Source: Candidatus Kuenenia stuttgartensis
GTDB taxonomy: Bacteria; Planctomycetota; UBA11346
Assembly (NCBI GenBank): GCA_945876185.1
Contig: CAMCMZ010000031.1
Location: 1 to 39,973, forward strand
DNA length: 39,973 bases
Reading direction: 5' to 3'
This document shows, piece after piece, positions 1-8,255 of this stretch. The notes beneath the pieces were generated by a model. The model saw only the letters and a program-made list of their open reading frames with translations. It had not been told where the DNA came from and did not search any database. Both the position numbers and the translations under genes were made by a program. Every line of letters starts with the position of its first letter. Positions within the stretch are counted from its first letter, which is position 1.

Positions 1-1
1 G

Positions 2-115
2 CTTATCCGACGAGCGAATGCCGCGATCATCTCCGTCATCCGATGGATGCTGAAGCAAAGACTGGGACGATGCTACCGGCGAAAGCCGCTGCATCCGTAT
101 GCAAGAACCCTGTAA
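2..115 (+). CDS. C-terminal fragment of an unidentified basic protein, possibly a transposase
   Basis: A frame open at the left window edge runs for 37 codons to a TAA at 113-115. The visible tail is strongly basic, with RR, KQR and RRK runs, as is common for transposase C-termini, but no family signature can be read from so short a piece. It points toward the broken end of hsdR, with an AT-rich stretch (about 113-150) between them. That arrangement would fit an insertion element that removed the end of hsdR. The identity is inference only, and the frame could also be a chance ORF. Confidence 0.25.
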   Translation, partial: LIRRANAAIISVIRWMLKQRLGRCYRRKPLHPYARTL

Positions 116-132
116 AATTATTAGAAATTAAA

Positions 133-2262
133 TCAATGCCATTGCCCCAGGTAGTCAACCACCAGGCCGCCCGGCTTGTCGCGGAAAACCCGGTTCACGC
201 GGGCGATGGCCTGCATCAGGCCGTGCCCCTGCATGGGCTTGTCGGCGTACATGGTGTGCAGGCAGGGCGCGTCGAAGCCGGTCAGCCACATGTCGCGGAC
301 GATGACCAGGCGGAAAGTATCGCGGCTGTCCTTGAAGCGCTTGGCCAATGTCCGGCGCTTCTCCTTGTTGCGGATGTGGGGCTGCCAATCGGGGCCATCG
401 TCGGCGCTGCCGGTCATCACTACTTTCGCCACGCAGGTGTTGCCCTTTTCGACCTCGGCGTCGTCGCCTGGGGCGCTGACCCAATCAGGCCGCAGGGCGA
501 TGATGGCCTGGTAGAGGTCGACGCAGATGCGCCGGCTCATGCACACCACCATGGCCTTGCCGTTCAGTGCCTCGAAGCGTTTTTCCAGGTGGCTGACCAG
601 ATCGGCGGCGATCAGGCGGATGCGCTTGGGGTCACCGACCAGGGCCTCGACGGCGGCCCATTTCGATTTCAGTTTCTCGCGGGCGGATTGTTCTTCGCCC
701 TCGGTGATGTTCTCGAACTCCGCATCCAGGGTCGGCACGGCGGCGGCGTTCAGCGCCAACTTGGCGATGCGGCTTTCGTAATAGATCGGCTTGGTTGCCT
801 CGTCGGCCACCGCCCGTTGGATGTCGTAGATGCTGATATAGTCGCCGAAAATCGCCCGAGTGTTGGCGTCTTTCGCGTCGATGGGCGTGCCGGTGAAGCC
901 GATGAACGAGGCATTTGGCAGGGCATCGCGCAGGTTGCGGGCCAGGCCGTCGATCAGGTCGTACTGACTGCGGTGGGCTTCGTCGGCGATGACCACGATG
1001 TTCAGCCGGTTGCTGAGCATCGGCATTCGTTCGTCCTTCGCCGGCAGAAACTTCTGGATGGTGGTGAAGACCACCCCGCCGCTGGCGACGCGCAGCAGAT
1101 CGCGCAGGTGTTCGCGATCGGTGGCCTGCACCGGCGTCTGACCCAGGATCGTTTGGCAGCGCTGGAACTGGCCGAACAACTGGTCGTCCAGGTCGTTGCG
1201 GTCGGTCAGCACCACCAGAGTCGGATTCTGCATCGCCGGATGGCGGACCACCCGCGAGGCATAGAACAGCATGGAAAAACTCTTGCCGCTGCCCTGGGTA
1301 TGCCAGACCACGCCGACCCGCCGATCGCCGGGCTTGCCGTTGTGCATGCGCCCGGCCCAGGACTTACCGAATTCCTCACCCGCTCCGGCGGTCAGACCGC
1401 TGGCCCGCACGGTCTCGGCCACCGCCGCGTTCACCGCATGGAACTGGTGATACCCGGCGATGATCTTGTGCAGCGATCCATCCTCGGGGTCTTCTTCAAA
1501 GACGATGAAATCTTGGAGCAGATCAAGGAATCGCTGGCGCTCGAAGACGCCGCGCACCAGCACTTCCAATTGCAGGGCGGTCTTGGGGGCGTCGCCCTCC
1601 CCATCGATGGTGCGCCAGACCTTGAACCATTCCTGGTTGGCGGTCAGCGACCCGACGCGGGCCTGCACGCCATCCGAGATCACCAGCAGTTCATTGAACT
1701 GCATCAGGCCTGGGATCTCAGCCTTATAGGTCTGCAACTGCGCATGCGCCGTCCAGATCGTGGCGTCCTCGTCGGTCGCGTTCTTGAGTTCCACGACGGC
1801 CAAAGGCAAGCCGTTGACGAAAACCACGATGTCCGGCCGGCGGTGGTGTTGACCCTCGATCACCGCGAACTGGTTGAGCGCCAGCCAGTCGTTGGCGTCG
1901 GGGTCGGTGAAGTCCACCAACCGCACCTTGTCCCCAGCGATGGACCCATCCGGGCGGCGATATTCCACATCGACGCCATCGCGCAGCGCTTGATGAAAGG
2001 TGCGATTATTTCCGATCAGGGATGGCGTGTCCGGGCGCAGGATCCGGCGCAGGGCCTCGTCCTGGGACTCGGTGGGAATGCTGGGATTGAGACGCTGAAT
2101 GGTTGCACGTAAACGCCCGACCAGCACCACGTCACCGAACGTCGCCCGCTCGCGCTTCGGCTCGCCGGGCGCCAGATCCGGACCATGGGCGATGCCGTAG
2201 CCAAGGCCCTGGAACCATTCCAGGGCCACCGACTCGACCTGTGATTCGTCAATGCCGCCCAT
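133..2262 (-). CDS. hsdR: Type I restriction enzyme R subunit, C-terminally truncated
   Basis: This is the ATP-dependent translocase/endonuclease subunit of a type I R-M complex. It has 709 residues. The N-terminal nuclease shows the PD-(D/E)xK pattern (D144, E158, K160). Walker A (HTQGSGKS, about 321-328), a DEAH box in IADEAHRS, the FTGTP motif and the late helicase motif QAIARVNR follow. The frame ends a few residues after the conserved VVDYLG, with the odd tail QWH. Family members usually run to about 1000 residues, so the helical C-terminal domain that contacts the methylase core is missing. An AT-rich stretch follows the stop. The start is supported by GGAGA eight bases upstream of the ATG. 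It is the last gene of the minus-strand hsd cluster. Restriction is probably impaired. Confidence 0.9.
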   Translation of the reverse strand: MGGIDESQVESVALEWFQGLGYGIAHGPDLAPGEPKRERATFGDVVLVGRLRATIQRLNPSIPTESQDEALRRILRPDTPSLIGNNRTFHQALRDGVDVEYRRPDGSIAGDKVRLVDFTDPDANDWLALNQFAVIEGQHHRRPDIVVFVNGLPLAVVELKNATDEDATIWTAHAQLQTYKAEIPGLMQFNELLVISDGVQARVGSLTANQEWFKVWRTIDGEGDAPKTALQLEVLVRGVFERQRFLDLLQDFIVFEEDPEDGSLHKIIAGYHQFHAVNAAVAETVRASGLTAGAGEEFGKSWAGRMHNGKPGDRRVGVVWHTQGSGKSFSMLFYASRVVRHPAMQNPTLVVLTDRNDLDDQLFGQFQRCQTILGQTPVQATDREHLRDLLRVASGGVVFTTIQKFLPAKDERMPMLSNRLNIVVIADEAHRSQYDLIDGLARNLRDALPNASFIGFTGTPIDAKDANTRAIFGDYISIYDIQRAVADEATKPIYYESRIAKLALNAAAVPTLDAEFENITEGEEQSAREKLKSKWAAVEALVGDPKRIRLIAADLVSHLEKRFEALNGKAMVVCMSRRICVDLYQAIIALRPDWVSAPGDDAEVEKGNTCVAKVVMTGSADDGPDWQPHIRNKEKRRTLAKRFKDSRDTFRLVIVRDMWLTGFDAPCLHTMYADKPMQGHGLMQAIARVNRVFRDKPGGLVVDYLGQWH

Positions 2263-2398
2263 AACAGATTCTCCATGGATGGGATACGAGGGCGAAATTT
2301 GCTACCAACCGCATCGGTGGCTGGTGTGAGAGGAGGCGTTCGTCTTGGGCCGGCAGGCCATTGCAGTCGAGGTGCGGTGGTGTCATGATTCAATCAGC

Positions 2399-2968
2399 TC
2401 AGCCACCAGGCGTGGCAGGAGTAACGGGGCCGTCCTCCCAAGGGGCGGCCCCAGCTTTTTGACGAGGCTTTGCTGCGGTCCAGGCCTTCTCCAGCTTTTG
2501 GCGCTGATGCTCGCGGTCGACCGCATACGCCGTCCAGGGCAGCACGTAGCCGCCCCGGTCTTCCAGTACCAGGACGTAGCTGAAATCCGCCACGGCGACG
2601 ATGATGCGCTTGGCGCCCCTGCGGTCTTCGCACCAGCAGCGGACGCGGCCGGTACCCGCCAGCACGGCGGCCAATTCTTCGATCAGCGGACGCGGCCAGC
2701 CGATCCGCTCGCACCGGCGCAGGTCCGGCGTGCGATCCGTCTCGACCTTCCCCTCGCTGACCATGTGCCAGAAGGTCGCGCCGCGCCCATCGGGGTCGGG
2801 ATAGCGCTTCAAGGCCACGCGCTTGCCGGGAAAGTGGGGCTTGGAGGCGACGAAATCACGGACGAAGATGCGATGCACCGCCTCCAGGTAGGCGGCCCAA
2901 TCCCCGCCGTGCTGTTCCAGAGTCACCAGCGCCGGCAACCAGTCGGTCGATGGAGGGACGCCGGTCAT
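2399..2968 (-). CDS. Uncharacterised 189-aa protein in the hsd cluster
   Basis: The start was chosen at the ATG whose ATGA overlaps the stop of the preceding DUF3800 gene, giving 189 residues. The protein has no signal peptide or membrane segment. The C-terminal half reads like a compact alpha/beta domain: a CERIGWPRPLIEE segment, then hydrophobic strands (IIVAVADF, YVLVLED) and a basic helix (REHQRQKLEKAW). This layout is reminiscent of small uncharacterised proteins, some linked to RelE/barnase-like nuclease folds, but I cannot assign catalytic residues. It is translationally coupled to the DUF3800 gene and lies between hsdS and hsdR, which suggests an accessory cargo pair, perhaps for defence or toxin function. 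That role is inference. Confidence 0.7.
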   Translation of the reverse strand: MTGVPPSTDWLPALVTLEQHGGDWAAYLEAVHRIFVRDFVASKPHFPGKRVALKRYPDPDGRGATFWHMVSEGKVETDRTPDLRRCERIGWPRPLIEELAAVLAGTGRVRCWCEDRRGAKRIIVAVADFSYVLVLEDRGGYVLPWTAYAVDREHQRQKLEKAWTAAKPRQKAGAAPWEDGPVTPATPGG

Positions 2969-3702
2969 TGGGCCTGCCACCGGAACAGGTTGAACTTGGT
3001 CTCGCGGACCAGGCTGGAAGCGGTCAGGCTCAAGCCCGTCCGCTGCCGGAGGCGCTCGATGACTGCCACCTTGCCGGCGTTGCCGGTGAGCCCTCGGTTG
3101 GCGTAGGACACAGCGCCGATCAGCAGGTCCGCCAACTGCAACTGTTCGACCTCGTGGCTGCGAACGGTCTGCACGCGCGTCACCGTCTCGCGGATATGAT
3201 CGTATTGCGAGGCGCAGAGCACCTCGTGCAGCCTGGCCATCTTGGCTGCGCTGCGGGTGTCCTTGATGTCGAGGTAGATCCGGTTCTCCCAGCGCGGCCG
3301 CAACAGGAACTCGATCAGACGGAATTGCATCTTGTAGTAGAAGGTATCGTGGTCCTGGCCGAAGGCATCGTGGCGCAGCTTGGACTTGTCGGGAATGATG
3401 ACCGCGCGGAAGGCCAGATCTTCCTGATCGAGGAAGTAATTCACCAAGGCCAGGTAGAAGGCCTGCCGTCCCGGCCCCACCTTGGTCCACTTCACCTCGA
3501 AGGCACCGGGCTGGTCGGGGCGCGTGCGAGAACGGGGAGCGAAGCGCGCCTTGATGGCGCGCAGGTCGGCCGCGATTGCGCCGGCGCGCTCTGCCGGGCA
3601 GGTGATCGCGCCCAGGACCATGACGGGGCAGAGGTCCTTTTCGAGGTGGCATGACTCGTCGCAATAGATATTGAGGATCGGACGCGAGGCGGGATCAAGC
3701 AT
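2965..3702 (-). CDS. DUF3800 domain protein
   Basis: The protein has 245 residues from the ATG at 3702, which overlaps the hsdS stop by eight bases. A longer frame begins at 3756, but it would lie inside hsdS. Near the N-terminus it has the hallmark NIYCDESCH segment of DUF3800, a family with an RNase H-like arrangement of acidic residues. Further acidic positions lie in IYLDIKD and in the QLADLLIGAVSY segment. DUF3800 proteins are often found in defence or mobile contexts, but their substrate is not established. Here the gene sits between hsdS and hsdR and is coupled on both sides by stop/start overlaps, so it is probably co-transcribed with the R-M genes. Confidence 0.85.
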   Translation of the reverse strand: MLDPASRPILNIYCDESCHLEKDLCPVMVLGAITCPAERAGAIAADLRAIKARFAPRSRTRPDQPGAFEVKWTKVGPGRQAFYLALVNYFLDQEDLAFRAVIIPDKSKLRHDAFGQDHDTFYYKMQFRLIEFLLRPRWENRIYLDIKDTRSAAKMARLHEVLCASQYDHIRETVTRVQTVRSHEVEQLQLADLLIGAVSYANRGLTGNAGKVAVIERLRQRTGLSLTASSLVRETKFNLFRWQAQ

Positions 3703-5041
3703 GCTCAACCTCGCGGTTGGTGGCGCGGTTTGCGGCCTCCGGCGGACGAATTTCACCGCTCAGTAGCTTTGGCAGCAGGGTGTCGCGCAGGGTGGCGAGG
3801 GTGCGGGATTGGTGGAGGTTTGCGCAAATTTGGCCGAGAAACGGCTCGACGATTTTATCGAACGCTGCAGTGATTATCGGCGTGGGGAAATTGCAGTCGA
3901 GCGTCTTGAAGGTTTCCGTCGTGATGGTGTCGAAGACTGTGCCGTGCGTACGTTGTTGAAGTTGGGCTGTGGCTTCGCGGAGCGAGTAGTAAGTAAAGTA
4001 GTCGCCGTAGCCGGTGATGCCGCGTACTCCGTAGCAAGACTGATTCATAGCCATTGGAACGGCCGTGAGAGCGAGTTTTCCCACGGTGCCGCGCGCGCTG
4101 ATGATCGTGGTCTTCACGGGAAAGACTTGGGCAGCGCTGTTGGCGATGCCAAGTTTGGTGACGTGTTTTTCGGTGTGAATCACCCATACATCGGTTTCGC
4201 TGGGTGCATCGCGCACGGAATACCACGGGATGTCACCATCCCAGTAGGCCGGCTCGGCAGTCTTCGGCGTACCACCGCTGAGAAGCTGAATCTTTTTGGA
4301 AAGTGGGCAGACTTCCCATCCGAGCGGAATTGGCCCGAGCGTTGATTCATAGAATGAGTCAGGGAAGAGGTCGGCGGTTGCTGAGTCGAGGCCGATGGGC
4401 TTGCGGCCGTCGAGTTTGGCGCGGACGGGGTCGAAATCGACGAACCAGCTTTGGAAGAGTGCTCGCGCCGTCGCCTCCAGCGTTGCGTTCATGCGCCGGT
4501 TCAATTCTATCTTGTCGTCCAGCGACTGAAGTATTACCGCGATGGCTTTTTGTACTGCGAGGGGTGGGATTCTGGCCTTGTGCGCGAGAATGCGGCCAGG
4601 CGAAGTGTGTTTAACCGTGGTGCCAGTCGCACTGGCCAGAACTTCGTTCCGATATTCTGCGGTACGGAGAAGGTAGAAGAGAAATCCTGGGTCTAGTTCA
4701 GCGCCCGGTTTAACGAGAACTTTTCCGAGTCGCTGGTTGTGTAGGAAACGTGAATCGCGAGGTTTCGGGACGATTGCGGGATAGCCCAACGTGTCGGCTT
4801 GTTGGCTGAGGTCTGTCATCGTCAATACGAGTTCGCCTTCTTTCAGCACGTAGTCCTCGGGGACTTCACCGTCGAAGTATTTGAACTTGTCGCCCTTGAA
4901 ACCTCCGCCGATGGCAAAGTTTCCTGGCGTGAGCAGTATGTCACCAGGCGGTTCGTCGCGGATGTTTTCACCCGGAAACGCGAAGCCGTGCTTTACTTCC
5001 ATCACTGTAGCGAGTGATATTTCTTCCCATTTACCCGCCAT
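3695..5041 (-). CDS. hsdS: Type I restriction-modification specificity subunit S
   Basis: HsdS recognises the bipartite DNA target and anchors HsdM and HsdR. At 448 residues it is full length. A first target-recognition domain (about 1-165) precedes the first conserved helical region, PLAVQKAIAVILQSLDDKIELNRRMN, and the FQSWFVDFDPV motif. A second target-recognition domain (about 235-395) precedes the second helical region, which ends TLRDTLLPKLLSGEI. The codon use of the second recognition domain looks less GC-biased than its neighbours, as is common for shuffled specificity domains. The start ATG overlaps the end of a small hsdM-tail-like frame. With intact HsdM, methylation could persist even though HsdR is truncated. 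Confidence 0.93.
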   Translation of the reverse strand: MAGKWEEISLATVMEVKHGFAFPGENIRDEPPGDILLTPGNFAIGGGFKGDKFKYFDGEVPEDYVLKEGELVLTMTDLSQQADTLGYPAIVPKPRDSRFLHNQRLGKVLVKPGAELDPGFLFYLLRTAEYRNEVLASATGTTVKHTSPGRILAHKARIPPLAVQKAIAVILQSLDDKIELNRRMNATLEATARALFQSWFVDFDPVRAKLDGRKPIGLDSATADLFPDSFYESTLGPIPLGWEVCPLSKKIQLLSGGTPKTAEPAYWDGDIPWYSVRDAPSETDVWVIHTEKHVTKLGIANSAAQVFPVKTTIISARGTVGKLALTAVPMAMNQSCYGVRGITGYGDYFTYYSLREATAQLQQRTHGTVFDTITTETFKTLDCNFPTPIITAAFDKIVEPFLGQICANLHQSRTLATLRDTLLPKLLSGEIRPPEAANRATNREVEHA

Positions 5042-5162
5042 AACCGAGCCCCTTCAGGTTTGCAGCGATGGCCTGCTCCAGTTTCGCGGACTCGCCGAAA
5101 CAAGCGTCTAGTTCTGCACTGAGGCGCAGCATCATCTCATCTAACAAAGCTTGGCACTTCAT
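5031..5162 (-). pseudogene. 43-residue frame repeating the HsdM C-terminus
   Basis: This short frame starts with an ATGA overlapping the stop of the RAYT/DUF1016 frame and ends inside the hsdS start region. Its sequence (LSAELDACFGESAKLEQAIAANLKGLGYGG, cited in part) matches residue for residue in pattern the end of the intact HsdM, which reads [20 protein letters not shown] and then ends in GLGYAL. It is therefore either a relic of an older hsdM whose body was replaced, or a duplication left when the intervening DNA was inserted. It is in phase and may still be translated, coupling the upstream frame to hsdS. Confidence 0.75.
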
Positions 5163-5299
5163 GAATCTACCTCCGGCAATTCCAACACATGCCGCCGCTC
5201 CAACTCCTCCTCGCTCGGCAGCACCAACCGATACTTCGACGCGAACAACTGCGGCCGTTCGCTGAGCGCCGAATTGCGGACGACGGTGTCGATTTTGTT
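5159..5299 (-). pseudogene. C-terminal remnant of a DUF1016 (YhcG-type PDDEXK) nuclease gene
   Basis: The last ~45 residues of the long minus-strand frame do not belong to a RAYT. The segment DTVVRNSALSERPQLFASKY, followed by LVLPSEEELER, closely follows the conserved C-terminal block of DUF1016/YhcG proteins, whose pattern is VVEYTL..., then FASKY, then LPSEEEL. Genes of this family are common accessory genes within type I R-M operons. The rest of the gene, including the nuclease core, is absent upstream, where REP repeats and the RAYT now lie. The remnant is joined in frame to the transposase ORF. Confidence 0.75.
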
Positions 5300-6073
5300 G
5301 CCGGGAGAGGCGAGCCCTAGCTCGCCTTCGGATGAATCGTCAAGGCAAGGCGAGCTGGGGCTCGCCTCTCCCGGCGTGTTCCCCGGCGTGTTCCCCGGCG
5401 TGTTTTCCGGCGAGTTCATTGGCGATCTTAGTGACGCGGCGGATGACCAGGACCATTGGTGCGGTTCGGTGCAGCATCCGGCTTTGACTGGATTCCGGTG
5501 AATGTATTCAATAGCCTGCAGGTAATGGTTCTCGTCGCGGATGAATCGATCCCAGTAATCGCGCTGCCAGGCAATGGTCTTGGTGAAGGCCTTGATGCGT
5601 TTTCCTGTCCACGATTTCCATGATTGGACAACCGATCCCAGGGCATGACCTGGAATCATCGTGATGAGAACATGCACGTGATTGGGCATGACCACCCAGG
5701 CTCGCAGGTGGTAACGATCGCCATCAAAGCGGAGCCAGGTTTCGATGATGTCTTGGGCGATCTCAGGCGTGGTCAGACAACGACAACCGTGACCAGCATC
5801 CAAATAAGCTTCGATGCGACGGCGATAGCGTGGTTCGTCATCTGGGGTCAGTTCATCGGAGAGGCGTTCGGCAACGTGCTTCGGCAGGGAATCAGCCAGG
5901 CGATAGGTGATGGCCTGGGTGACGGAAGACGCATCGAAATGCGGCAGGTTGCGCGGGTGATACCAATGTCGCGCCGGGAGAGGCGAGCCCTTGCTCGCCT
6001 CATTGTGAATGCCGCAGCATGCTCCGGAGGCGAGCTGGGGCTCGCCTCTCCCGGCGTGCGGTTCAACTGGCAT
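5159..6073 (-). CDS. REP-associated tyrosine transposase (RAYT), fused in frame to REP repeats and a DUF1016 tail
   Basis: This is an HUH/Y1-type single-strand transposase (TnpA-REP family) that acts on REP palindromes. The whole frame has 304 residues. The RAYT core is about residues 36-217 (roughly 5423-5968): HWYHPRN at the start, the metal-binding HUH motif MPNHVHVL (H132, H134) and the nucleophile tyrosine in EYIHRNPVKAG (Y190). The first ~35 residues are encoded by a REP pair. Residues about 220-258 are encoded by a second REP pair plus three 12-bp repeats. The rest is the DUF1016 remnant. A RAYT flanked by inverted REPs is the usual REPtron layout. The true start is uncertain because no ATG lies between the REP and the core. 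It interrupts hsdM-hsdS. Confidence 0.88.
   Translation of the reverse strand: MPVEPHAGRGEPQLASGACCGIHNEASKGSPLPARHWYHPRNLPHFDASSVTQAITYRLADSLPKHVAERLSDELTPDDEPRYRRRIEAYLDAGHGCRCLTTPEIAQDIIETWLRFDGDRYHLRAWVVMPNHVHVLITMIPGHALGSVVQSWKSWTGKRIKAFTKTIAWQRDYWDRFIRDENHYLQAIEYIHRNPVKAGCCTEPHQWSWSSAASLRSPMNSPENTPGNTPGNTPGEASPSSPCLDDSSEGELGLASPGNKIDTVVRNSALSERPQLFASKYRLVLPSEEELERRHVLELPEVDS
5301..5374. repeat. REP pair (BIME-like) at the 3' side of the RAYT core
   Basis: Two copies of a REP lie in opposite orientation. The first (5301-5326) reads CCGGGAGAGGCGAGC, a 4-base loop and GCTCGCC. The second (5349-5374) is the reverse, with the hairpin GGCGAGC/GCTCGCC at 5349-5366 followed by TCTCCCGG. Each forms a 7-bp stem with a 4-base loop. 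The pair is translated as part of the RAYT-DUF1016 frame. Confidence 0.9.
5373..5408. repeat. Three tandem 12-bp repeats
   Basis: Three units of GGCGTGTTCCCC follow each other. The third is diverged to GGCGTGTTTTCC. Because 12 is a multiple of three, they encode a run of Asn-Thr-Pro-Gly in the minus-strand frame and keep it open between the RAYT core and the REP pair. Confidence 0.9.
5974..6054. repeat. REP pair (BIME-like) at the 5' side of the RAYT core
   Basis: The same two REP orientations recur. The copy at 5974-5999 has hairpin GGCGAGC-CCTT-GCTCGCC. The inverted copy at 6029-6054 has hairpin GGCGAGC-TGGG-GCTCGCC followed by TCTCCCGG. The REP sequence and the order of orientations match the pair at 5301-5374, so the RAYT core is bracketed by two equivalent pairs. 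Confidence 0.9.
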
Positions 6074-6091
6074 AGCTGGGTCTCCAGGACA

Positions 6092-6116
6092 AAAGGCTAC
6101 GCAGTGCGTAGCCTTT
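6092..6116. terminator. Perfect 11-bp hairpin downstream of hsdM
   Basis: The arms AAAGGCTACGC and GCGTAGCCTTT enclose a 3-base loop. Read on the minus strand, the hairpin starts about 65 bases after the hsdM stop and ends in CCTTTTG, a weak T-run. It could attenuate transcription between hsdM and the RAYT/hsdS part. It could instead be a relic end of the inserted element. Terminator function is inference. Confidence 0.5.
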
Positions 6117-6180
6117 CAGGCCCTGCGGGAAGGTCTGATAAAACGTGGGAATGGCCGGAGACTGGTTGGTGGCCGCGCGT

Positions 6181-8064
6181 TTAGAGGGCATAACCCAAGC
6201 CCGACAGGTTGGCGCGGATGGCGGCTTCCAGTTTGGCGGATTCGGCGAACTGGCCGCTGAGTTCAGCGGTGAGGCGGGCCATCTTGGCGTCGAAGGGTTC
6301 GCCGTCGTCGGCCACCGCTTCGGCACCGACGAAACGGCCCGGGGTCAGAACATGACTATGGGCGGCGATCTCGGCGGTGGTGGCGGACTTGCAGAAGCCG
6401 GCGCGGTCAGCGTAGTCGGCGGTCTTGGGTTCGCCGCGCCAGGCATGGTAGGTGCCGATGATGGTGGCCAGGTCGGCATCGGTCAGTTCGCGATGCACCC
6501 GGTCGATGAGGGTGCCGAGCTTGCGGGCGTCGATGAACAGGGTCTGGCCTCGTCGGTCGCGGCGCTTGCCGTCCTTTTTGGATCGGGTGAGGAACCACAA
6601 ACAGACGGGAATCTGCGTGCTATAGAAAAGTTGGCCGGGCAGGGCCACCATGCAGTCGACCAGATCGGCATCGATCAGGGCTTTGCGGATCTCGCCTTCG
6701 CCGGACTGGTTCGACGACATGCTGCCGTTGGCCAGCACGAAACCGGCCGTGCCGGTTGGCGCCAGGTGGTGGACGAAATGCTGCACCCAGGCGAAATTGG
6801 CGTTGCCCTTGGGCGGTACGCCGAATTGCCAGCGCACGTCGTCATCCTTGCGGAACCAGTCGGAATCGTTGAAGGGCGGGTTGGCGATGACGAAATCGGC
6901 GCGCAGGTCGGGATGCAGGTCGCGGCGGAAGGTGTCGGCGTGCTCGACCCCGAAGTCGGCCTCGATGCCGCGCAGGGCGAGGTTCATCACCGCCAGGCGG
7001 CGGGTGGTCGGGTTGCTCTCCTGGCCGTAGATGCTGATGTCGCCCAGGGTGCCGCCGTGGGCCTCGACGAACTTTTCCGACTGCACGAACATGCCGCCGG
7101 AGCCACAGCATGGGTCGTAGATGCGCCCCTTGTAGGGCGCGAGCATGCCGACGAGCAGGCGCACGATGCAGGACGGGGTGTAGAACTGGCCGCCGTTCTT
7201 GCCCTCGGCGGAGGCGAATTGGGTCAGGAAATACTCGAAGACGCGGCCGAGGACATCCTTGGATCGGCTGGCGGCGTCGGCCAACTGGATGGAGCCGATG
7301 AGGTCGATCAGTTCGCCCAGGCGGTGCTTATCGAGGTCAGCGCGGCCGTAATTCTTGTTGAGCGAGCCCTTGAGGCGCGGGTTGTCGCGCTCCAGCGCGA
7401 CCATCGCGTCGTCCACGTCCTTGCCGATGCTGGGCAGCTTGGCGTTGCCTTGCAGATGAGCCCAGCGGGCCTCCTTGGGCACCCAGAAGACATTAGCGGC
7501 GAGGTATTCGTCTTTGTCCTCGGGATTCGCGCCGGCGAAGTCGCCTTGGCCGGCAACTAGCTTGGCATGATGTTCGTCGAAGGAATCCGAGATGTATTTC
7601 AGGAAGATCAGGCCAAGAACGACGTGCTTGTACTCGGCCGCGTCCATGTTGTTGCGCAACTTGTCGGCCGCGAGCCAGAGTTTGGCCTCGAAACCGAGGT
7701 TGGCGGATGAGGCGTCCTTCCCGCTTCCCTTGCCCTTGCGCTTCGCTGGGGGGGTGGCCTCGGCAGCGTCAACCAATTCGCCCGCATCGGTTGCGTCGGC
7801 GTCGGTAGGAGTGTCATCCGTGACATCCGATGATGACGGATCGCTCGTGGTTTCTGACGTTTTCGGTGACCCCGCATCGGCGCGACGCACCGAGCCACCA
7901 CGCCCTTGGGCCTTCACCAGATCGCCTTTGGCCAACAAAGCATCGCGCGCATTCAGGTAGCGGAGTTCTTCCCAGCCGAGCTTTTCCCGCAGCCGTTGAT
8001 TGCCGATGCCGCTGCCGTCAGCAGGAACCTGGGCCAGAAGGTCAACAAGATCGCGATCAGCCAT
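6181..8064 (-). CDS. hsdM: Type I restriction-modification methyltransferase subunit M, with N-terminal winged-helix-like extension
   Basis: HsdM transfers methyl groups from S-adenosylmethionine to adenine N6 as part of the HsdM/HsdS complex. It has 627 residues. Residues 1-62 look like a winged-helix unit ([20 protein letters not shown], then a basic GGSVRRA wing). A low-complexity acidic/Thr-rich linker follows (about 63-120). The HsdM N-terminal helical domain (about 122-285) and the methylase domain come next, with the AdoMet-binding motif DPCCGSGG (317-324) and the catalytic motif NPPF (395-398). The C-terminus is intact (GLGYAL). The extension makes it about 100 residues longer than a standard HsdM. 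It is the first gene of the minus-strand cluster. All key residues are present. Confidence 0.95.
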   Translation of the reverse strand: MADRDLVDLLAQVPADGSGIGNQRLREKLGWEELRYLNARDALLAKGDLVKAQGRGGSVRRADAGSPKTSETTSDPSSSDVTDDTPTDADATDAGELVDAAEATPPAKRKGKGSGKDASSANLGFEAKLWLAADKLRNNMDAAEYKHVVLGLIFLKYISDSFDEHHAKLVAGQGDFAGANPEDKDEYLAANVFWVPKEARWAHLQGNAKLPSIGKDVDDAMVALERDNPRLKGSLNKNYGRADLDKHRLGELIDLIGSIQLADAASRSKDVLGRVFEYFLTQFASAEGKNGGQFYTPSCIVRLLVGMLAPYKGRIYDPCCGSGGMFVQSEKFVEAHGGTLGDISIYGQESNPTTRRLAVMNLALRGIEADFGVEHADTFRRDLHPDLRADFVIANPPFNDSDWFRKDDDVRWQFGVPPKGNANFAWVQHFVHHLAPTGTAGFVLANGSMSSNQSGEGEIRKALIDADLVDCMVALPGQLFYSTQIPVCLWFLTRSKKDGKRRDRRGQTLFIDARKLGTLIDRVHRELTDADLATIIGTYHAWRGEPKTADYADRAGFCKSATTAEIAAHSHVLTPGRFVGAEAVADDGEPFDAKMARLTAELSGQFAESAKLEAAIRANLSGLGYAL

Positions 8065-8255
8065 AAGTTTTCGGGAATGCTCCGGGTCGGGAACCGTGCT
8101 ACGTCAGCGATAGCTTCGGTCCACGGGCGGAAAGCTAACGGCAGGAGGACGATCGCCAACAACCTTTGGCGAGCAAACGCGGATAGCGCATCTGCATGGA
8201 GGATGCGATGGGTGGATACTCCGCCCGCCAGGGAAGATTCCAGCGTTCAGGGCAA
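8065..8255. other. Intergenic region between nagB and hsdM
   Basis: These ~190 bases hold no convincing gene. A short inverted repeat (CGCATC at 8187-8192 and GATGCG at 8202-8207) lies ~50 bases past the nagB stop and might be a weak terminator. The hsdM promoter should lie here, but no clear -35/-10 pair is visible. Confidence 0.4.

Noticed and set aside
43..2112. A 689-codon open frame on the plus strand opposite hsdR
   Set aside because: It is the antisense of hsdR, kept open by high GC; it has no domain, and the opposite strand has clear helicase motifs.
2399..3664. The full 421-codon frame covering the 189-aa gene and DUF3800 region
   Set aside because: Its first ~230 codons are a shifted reading of the DUF3800 gene and are Arg/Pro-rich. 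The start at 2968 with an ATGA overlap is better.
5373..5408. The short tandem repeats as a CRISPR array
   Set aside because: The units are 12 bp with no spacers and are translated; no cas genes are nearby.
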